Program-made: the position numbers and the translations under genes
NCBI RefSeq assembly: GCF_001905655.1
Contig: NZ_JMHT01000048.1
Coordinates: forward strand, 1 to 43,711
Direction of reading: 5' to 3'
Source of the DNA: Mycobacterium sp. ST-F2
Lineage (GTDB): Bacteria; Actinomycetota; Actinomycetes; Mycobacteriales; Mycobacteriaceae
DNA: 43,711 nt
Notes under the pieces: generated by a model
Database searches by the model: none
Seen by the model: only the letters and a program-made list of their open reading frames with translations
What the model was told of the DNA's origin: nothing
Part shown: piece by piece, positions 41,017 to 43,711 of the stretch
How the letters are laid out: the number at the start of each line of letters is the position of its first letter
Numbering within the stretch: the stretch's first letter is position 1

Positions 41017-42657
41017 TCAGCCGACAGCACGGGCGGCGGCCCGCCCGGCAGCGCGCCCCGAGAAGATGCAGCCACCCAGGAAGGTGCCTTCCAGCGCCCG
41101 GTAGCCGTGTACCCCGCCGCCGCCGAAACCAGCCGCCTCGCCGGCCGCGTACAGCCCGTCGAGCACCCCGCCCTCCGGCGTCAGCACCCGCGAATCGAGG
41201 TCGGTGTGCAATCCACCCAACGACTTTCGGGTCAGGATGTGCAGCTTGACGGCGATCATGGGACCGGCCTTGGGCTCGGTCAGTTTGTGCGGCCCGGCGA
41301 TGCGTGCCAGCCGGTCCGGCAGATAGGAGCGCGCCGCCCGGTAGGCCACGGTCTGGCCATCACTGGTGAGCTTGCTGGTCATCTCCTTGTCGCGGGCGGT
41401 GACCTCGGCCTCGACGGTCGCGTAGTCCAGCGGCACCACGTCGGGCACCTTGTTCATGGCAGAAACCAAGTCGCGCAACGTGTTGGCCGACACGAAGTCC
41501 ACACCCTTGTCGACGAAGGCACGGACCGGGGCGGGCCCACCATTACGACTACGCCCCAGCACTTCCCGCAGGTTCTTGCCGGTGAGGTCGGGATTCTGCT
41601 CCTGCCCGGACAGGCCGAACTCCTTGGCGATGATGCTCTGGTCGAGCACGAACCACGTGTAGTCGTAGCCGGTTTGGCAGATGTACTCCAGCGTGCCCAG
41701 GGTGTCGTAGCCCGGGTACAGCGGGTCGGGCAGGCGCTTGCCGGTGGCGTCCAGCCACAGGGACGACGGGCCGGGCAGGATGCGGATGCCGTGCAGCGGC
41801 CAGATCGGGTCGTAGTTGGTGATGCCCTCGGTGTAGTGCCACATCCGGTCGTTGTTGATGACGCTCGCGCCCGCGGCCTCGCTGATGCCGAGCATGCGGC
41901 CGTCGACGTGCGCGGGGACGCCGGACAACAGTTGCCCCGGCACCCGGCCCATGCGCTTGGGCCAGTTCTGCCGCACCAGATCGTGGTTGCCGCCGATACC
42001 GCCGCTGGCGACGATCACCGCTTGGGCCCGGAACTCGAACTCTCCCACAGTGTTACGCGACGACGCTTCCCCGCGGACAGTGGTCGACGGCTCCAATACC
42101 GCGCCGCGCACTCCGGTGACCGCGCCGTGATCGACAATCAGCTCGTCGACCCGATGCCGGTGCGCGAAGCGCACTTTGGGGTGACCCACGACCCGTCGCG
42201 CGAAGATGTCGACCAGCGCCGGCCCGGTGCCCCAGGTGATGTGGAAGCGCGGCACCGAGTTGCCCGGCCCCTTGCCGTCCCAGCCGCCCCGCTCGGCCCA
42301 GCCGACCAGGGCGAAGGTCTGCAGACCGCGCTCACGCAGCCAGCTGCGCTTCTCGCCGGACGCGAAGTCGACGTAGGCGCGCGCCCACTGCTCGGGCCAG
42401 TGGTCTTCGTCGCGGTCGAATCCTGCTGTGCGCAGCCAATCTTCCAGCGCCCGCTCGTAGCTGTCGCGGATCCCGACGCGGCGCTGTTCGGCGCTGTCGA
42501 CGAAGAACAATCCGCCGAAGGACCAGAACGCCTGGCCACCGATGTTGGCCTCGTTCTCCTGGTCGACGATCAGAACCGATCGACCGCGCTCAAGTAGTTC
42601 AGCGGCAGCGACCAGTCCGGCCAGCCCGGCCCCCACGACGATGACGTCAGCGTCCAT
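41017..42657 (-). CDS. FAD-binding dehydrogenase (Rv0785 / KstD-like flavoprotein)
   Basis: A 546-residue flavoprotein of the fumarate reductase/3-ketosteroid dehydrogenase superfamily. The Rossmann motif VIVVGAGLAGLVAAAELLE is at the N-terminus, a second FAD segment is FRAQAVIVASGGIGGN, and the C-terminal GVLDGLYAAGEAAGFGGGG with GTFLGGCIFSGRAAG closes the fold. Substrate unknown; steroid-like or quinone compounds are possible by family. It is convergent with PAP2, 3 nt apart. Confidence 0.9.
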   Translation of the reverse strand: MDADVIVVGAGLAGLVAAAELLERGRSVLIVDQENEANIGGQAFWSFGGLFFVDSAEQRRVGIRDSYERALEDWLRTAGFDRDEDHWPEQWARAYVDFASGEKRSWLRERGLQTFALVGWAERGGWDGKGPGNSVPRFHITWGTGPALVDIFARRVVGHPKVRFAHRHRVDELIVDHGAVTGVRGAVLEPSTTVRGEASSRNTVGEFEFRAQAVIVASGGIGGNHDLVRQNWPKRMGRVPGQLLSGVPAHVDGRMLGISEAAGASVINNDRMWHYTEGITNYDPIWPLHGIRILPGPSSLWLDATGKRLPDPLYPGYDTLGTLEYICQTGYDYTWFVLDQSIIAKEFGLSGQEQNPDLTGKNLREVLGRSRNGGPAPVRAFVDKGVDFVSANTLRDLVSAMNKVPDVVPLDYATVEAEVTARDKEMTSKLTSDGQTVAYRAARSYLPDRLARIAGPHKLTEPKAGPMIAVKLHILTRKSLGGLHTDLDSRVLTPEGGVLDGLYAAGEAAGFGGGGVHGYRALEGTFLGGCIFSGRAAGRAAARAVG

Positions 42658-42663
42658 GGGGTC

Positions 42664-42669
42664 ACGCTA
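42664..42669 (-). promoter_or_regulatory. -10 box, leaderless start of the flavoprotein gene
   Basis: TAGCGT, 6 nt before the ATG at 42657. Confidence 0.5.
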
Positions 42670-42681
42670 GCGTCCCGGGCG

Positions 42682-43386
42682 TCAGGCCGCGTCGGTTAGT
42701 GCCGGGTCCGGCGTCCACGCATAGGCAGTAGGGCTGCAGCCGTGCATGAGTGACAGGTCGATGGCGTCGAGCATGGCCTGCCGGGGCCCGCTTCTCCGCA
42801 GTTGCGAGGCCGCCACGGCCAACCGGACGGTGCCGCCGCGCCGGGCGGTGCGCTCGGCAGCGAGCACCAGGGTGCGACACCACCAGGGTTCGGTGAGGAA
42901 GCCCTCGCCGATGCCGAGGACGCGGGACCGCACGGTCGTCGAGCGCACCAGATCGGTGATGCCAGTGTCCCCGGCGAGTAGCCGGAAACCGTTGCGCGGC
43001 AACGCCGTCACAGTACCCTGCGATGCCGTCCAGCCGGGCGCGGCGAACAGACGGGTGCGCAGGCCGAGGTGCTCGAGCACCCGGTCGGCGCCCATGAGCC
43101 GCAAGTTGGCCTCGTGGGCGGGCAGGGCCGCGAACTCGCCGCGGCGCTTCTTGCTGGCCGCCTCGTCGAACCCGTGCAGGACAACGGCGGCTCCGGCGGC
43201 GCGGCTCTTGGTCAACCACTCGACCGTCGGGATGTCGCGCTCCAGCCGGTAGCCACCCTTGAGCCGCGGGGCGACCAGCAGCGACGCGGGAATCCGGCGG
43301 GCGTCGAGTTCGGCACAGAAATCGGCGACATCGCCCAGCGTGCGGTCCCGGATGCCCGAGAGCGAGACGATCAGTTGGCCAGCCAT
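42682..43386 (-). CDS. DUF2334 / polysaccharide deacetylase-like protein
   Basis: A 234-residue protein that looks like a carbohydrate esterase barrel of the DUF2334 type (LIVSLSGIRDRTLGDVADFC, VVLHGFDEAASKK, LFAAPGWTAS, GFRLLAGDTGITDL). The usual first-strand DD metal motif is reduced to a single RD, so catalysis is uncertain. ATG at 43386 is chosen by homology; the longer frame runs into non-coding repeats. It is followed by the flavoprotein gene on the same strand. Confidence 0.65.
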   Translation of the reverse strand: MAGQLIVSLSGIRDRTLGDVADFCAELDARRIPASLLVAPRLKGGYRLERDIPTVEWLTKSRAAGAAVVLHGFDEAASKKRRGEFAALPAHEANLRLMGADRVLEHLGLRTRLFAAPGWTASQGTVTALPRNGFRLLAGDTGITDLVRSTTVRSRVLGIGEGFLTEPWWCRTLVLAAERTARRGGTVRLAVAASQLRRSGPRQAMLDAIDLSLMHGCSPTAYAWTPDPALTDAA

Positions 43387-43466
43387 GCAAGCAGTGTGAC
43401 AACTTGAGGTGTCCCGTTGGTTGCCGTGACATTGGTGCCGCCTGAACACTGACCCTTGTTCTCTGC

Positions 43467-43659
43467 GCGAGCGGCCGTGTTTGTCCGGCGACACGCCGAC
43501 CTACGTGTACAAAACGCGGCCACTCAGCAGCCACGAGCGACACCTTTCTGCACGCAAATTGCGGCGTGTTCCCGTACAAACACGGCCGCTCAGCAGTTGT
43601 GAGCGCAACCTTTCTGCACGCAAATTGCGGCGTGTTCCCGTACAAACACGGCCGCTCGC
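43467..43659. repeat. Long inverted repeat, family 2
   Basis: GCGAGCGGCCGTGTTTGT (43467-43484) is a perfect reverse complement of 43642-43659. Inner copies of the right arm occur at 43577-43590 and, degenerate, at 43509-43524. The tip matches families 1 and 3. Confidence 0.85.
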
Positions 43660-43662
43660 GGG
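43531..43662 (+). repeat. Two 66-bp tandem repeats (VNTR-like)
   Basis: Units 43531-43596 and 43597-43662 are nearly identical over their last 50 bases. A degenerate partial unit lies at about 43488-43530. The last unit ends in the family 2 tip. Confidence 0.9.
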
Positions 43663-43711
43663 TGGGCTTGACCCCTGATGGTGGACACCTAACTGGTGGG
43701 ACTGCTGGTCC

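Larger units (their letters stand above)
43387..43711. other. Non-coding end of window with repeats
   Basis: No gene is seen in these 325 bases. They hold the palindrome/tandem repeat array below and, from 43663 to the edge, unassigned sequence. Confidence 0.7.

Noticed and set aside
43467..43662. CRISPR array
   Set aside because: Units are 66-bp direct repeats with no distinct repeat/spacer alternation, and no cas genes are present.

Overview
The window is GC-rich actinobacterial chromosome and almost certainly mycobacterial, most likely a Mycolicibacterium-type rapid grower. The evidence is an encapsulin plus DyP peroxidase pair, mycothiol synthase (mshD), GlnR, LmeA, DesA1-type desaturase, PE-PPE-like and LCP proteins, and many promoters whose -10 box lies only 6-8 nt before a start codon (leaderless transcripts). 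From memory of the family order, the genes follow the M. tuberculosis Rv0784-Rv0826 block in reverse. No rRNA, tRNA, CRISPR array, prophage or insertion sequence was seen.

Layout. 1-6.1 kb: a fatty acyl-CoA ligase cut by the window edge, a secreted PE-PPE-like hydrolase that seems to lack its nucleophile, a membrane Ser/Thr kinase, and an MpaB-type oxygenase divergent from a TetR regulator with a palindromic operator between them. 6.2-11.2 kb: desA1, dusB, an LCP cell-wall ligase and phoU. 11.2-13.3 kb: an accessory insert between phoU and pstB holding a frameshifted marR, the 3' half of an oxidoreductase gene and an AbiEi/DUF559 protein, punctuated by three near-identical palindromes. 13.3-20.4 kb: the phosphate uptake operon pstS-pstC-pstA-pstB (minus strand, with a Pho-type box), mshD coupled to glnR, then lmeA and a membrane thioredoxin.

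20.4-25.8 kb: a leaderless poly-cysteine upstream ORF controls a sulfur operon (DUF4395, rhodanese, sseC). It is followed by a 32-residue membrane microprotein overlapping a nitrobindin gene, a structured intergenic RNA candidate, a divergent aminotransferase/ygfZ pair and a DUF3073 gene. 25.9-33.3 kb: purM, purF, a DoxX-like gene split by a stop codon, an SCP-like gene, purL and a frameshifted small DoxX gene. 33.4-38.5 kb: a small membrane protein, a VOC protein, an M18 aminopeptidase, a cytochrome P450, and the DyP-encapsulin nanocompartment operon. 38.7-43.7 kb: purS-purQ, a metallo-beta-lactamase fold protein, a PAP2 phosphatase, a flavoprotein dehydrogenase, a DUF2334 protein and a repeat-rich non-coding end.

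The strongest leads are: (1) the poly-Cys leader, whose Cys codons are complementary to the downstream ribosome binding site; (2) a promoter-SD-hairpin RNA unit at 23.36-23.57 kb; (3) a set of long palindromes that share outer tips but have different interiors, two of which bracket the AbiEi/DUF559 gene. Database comparisons were not possible; identities come from motif recognition.
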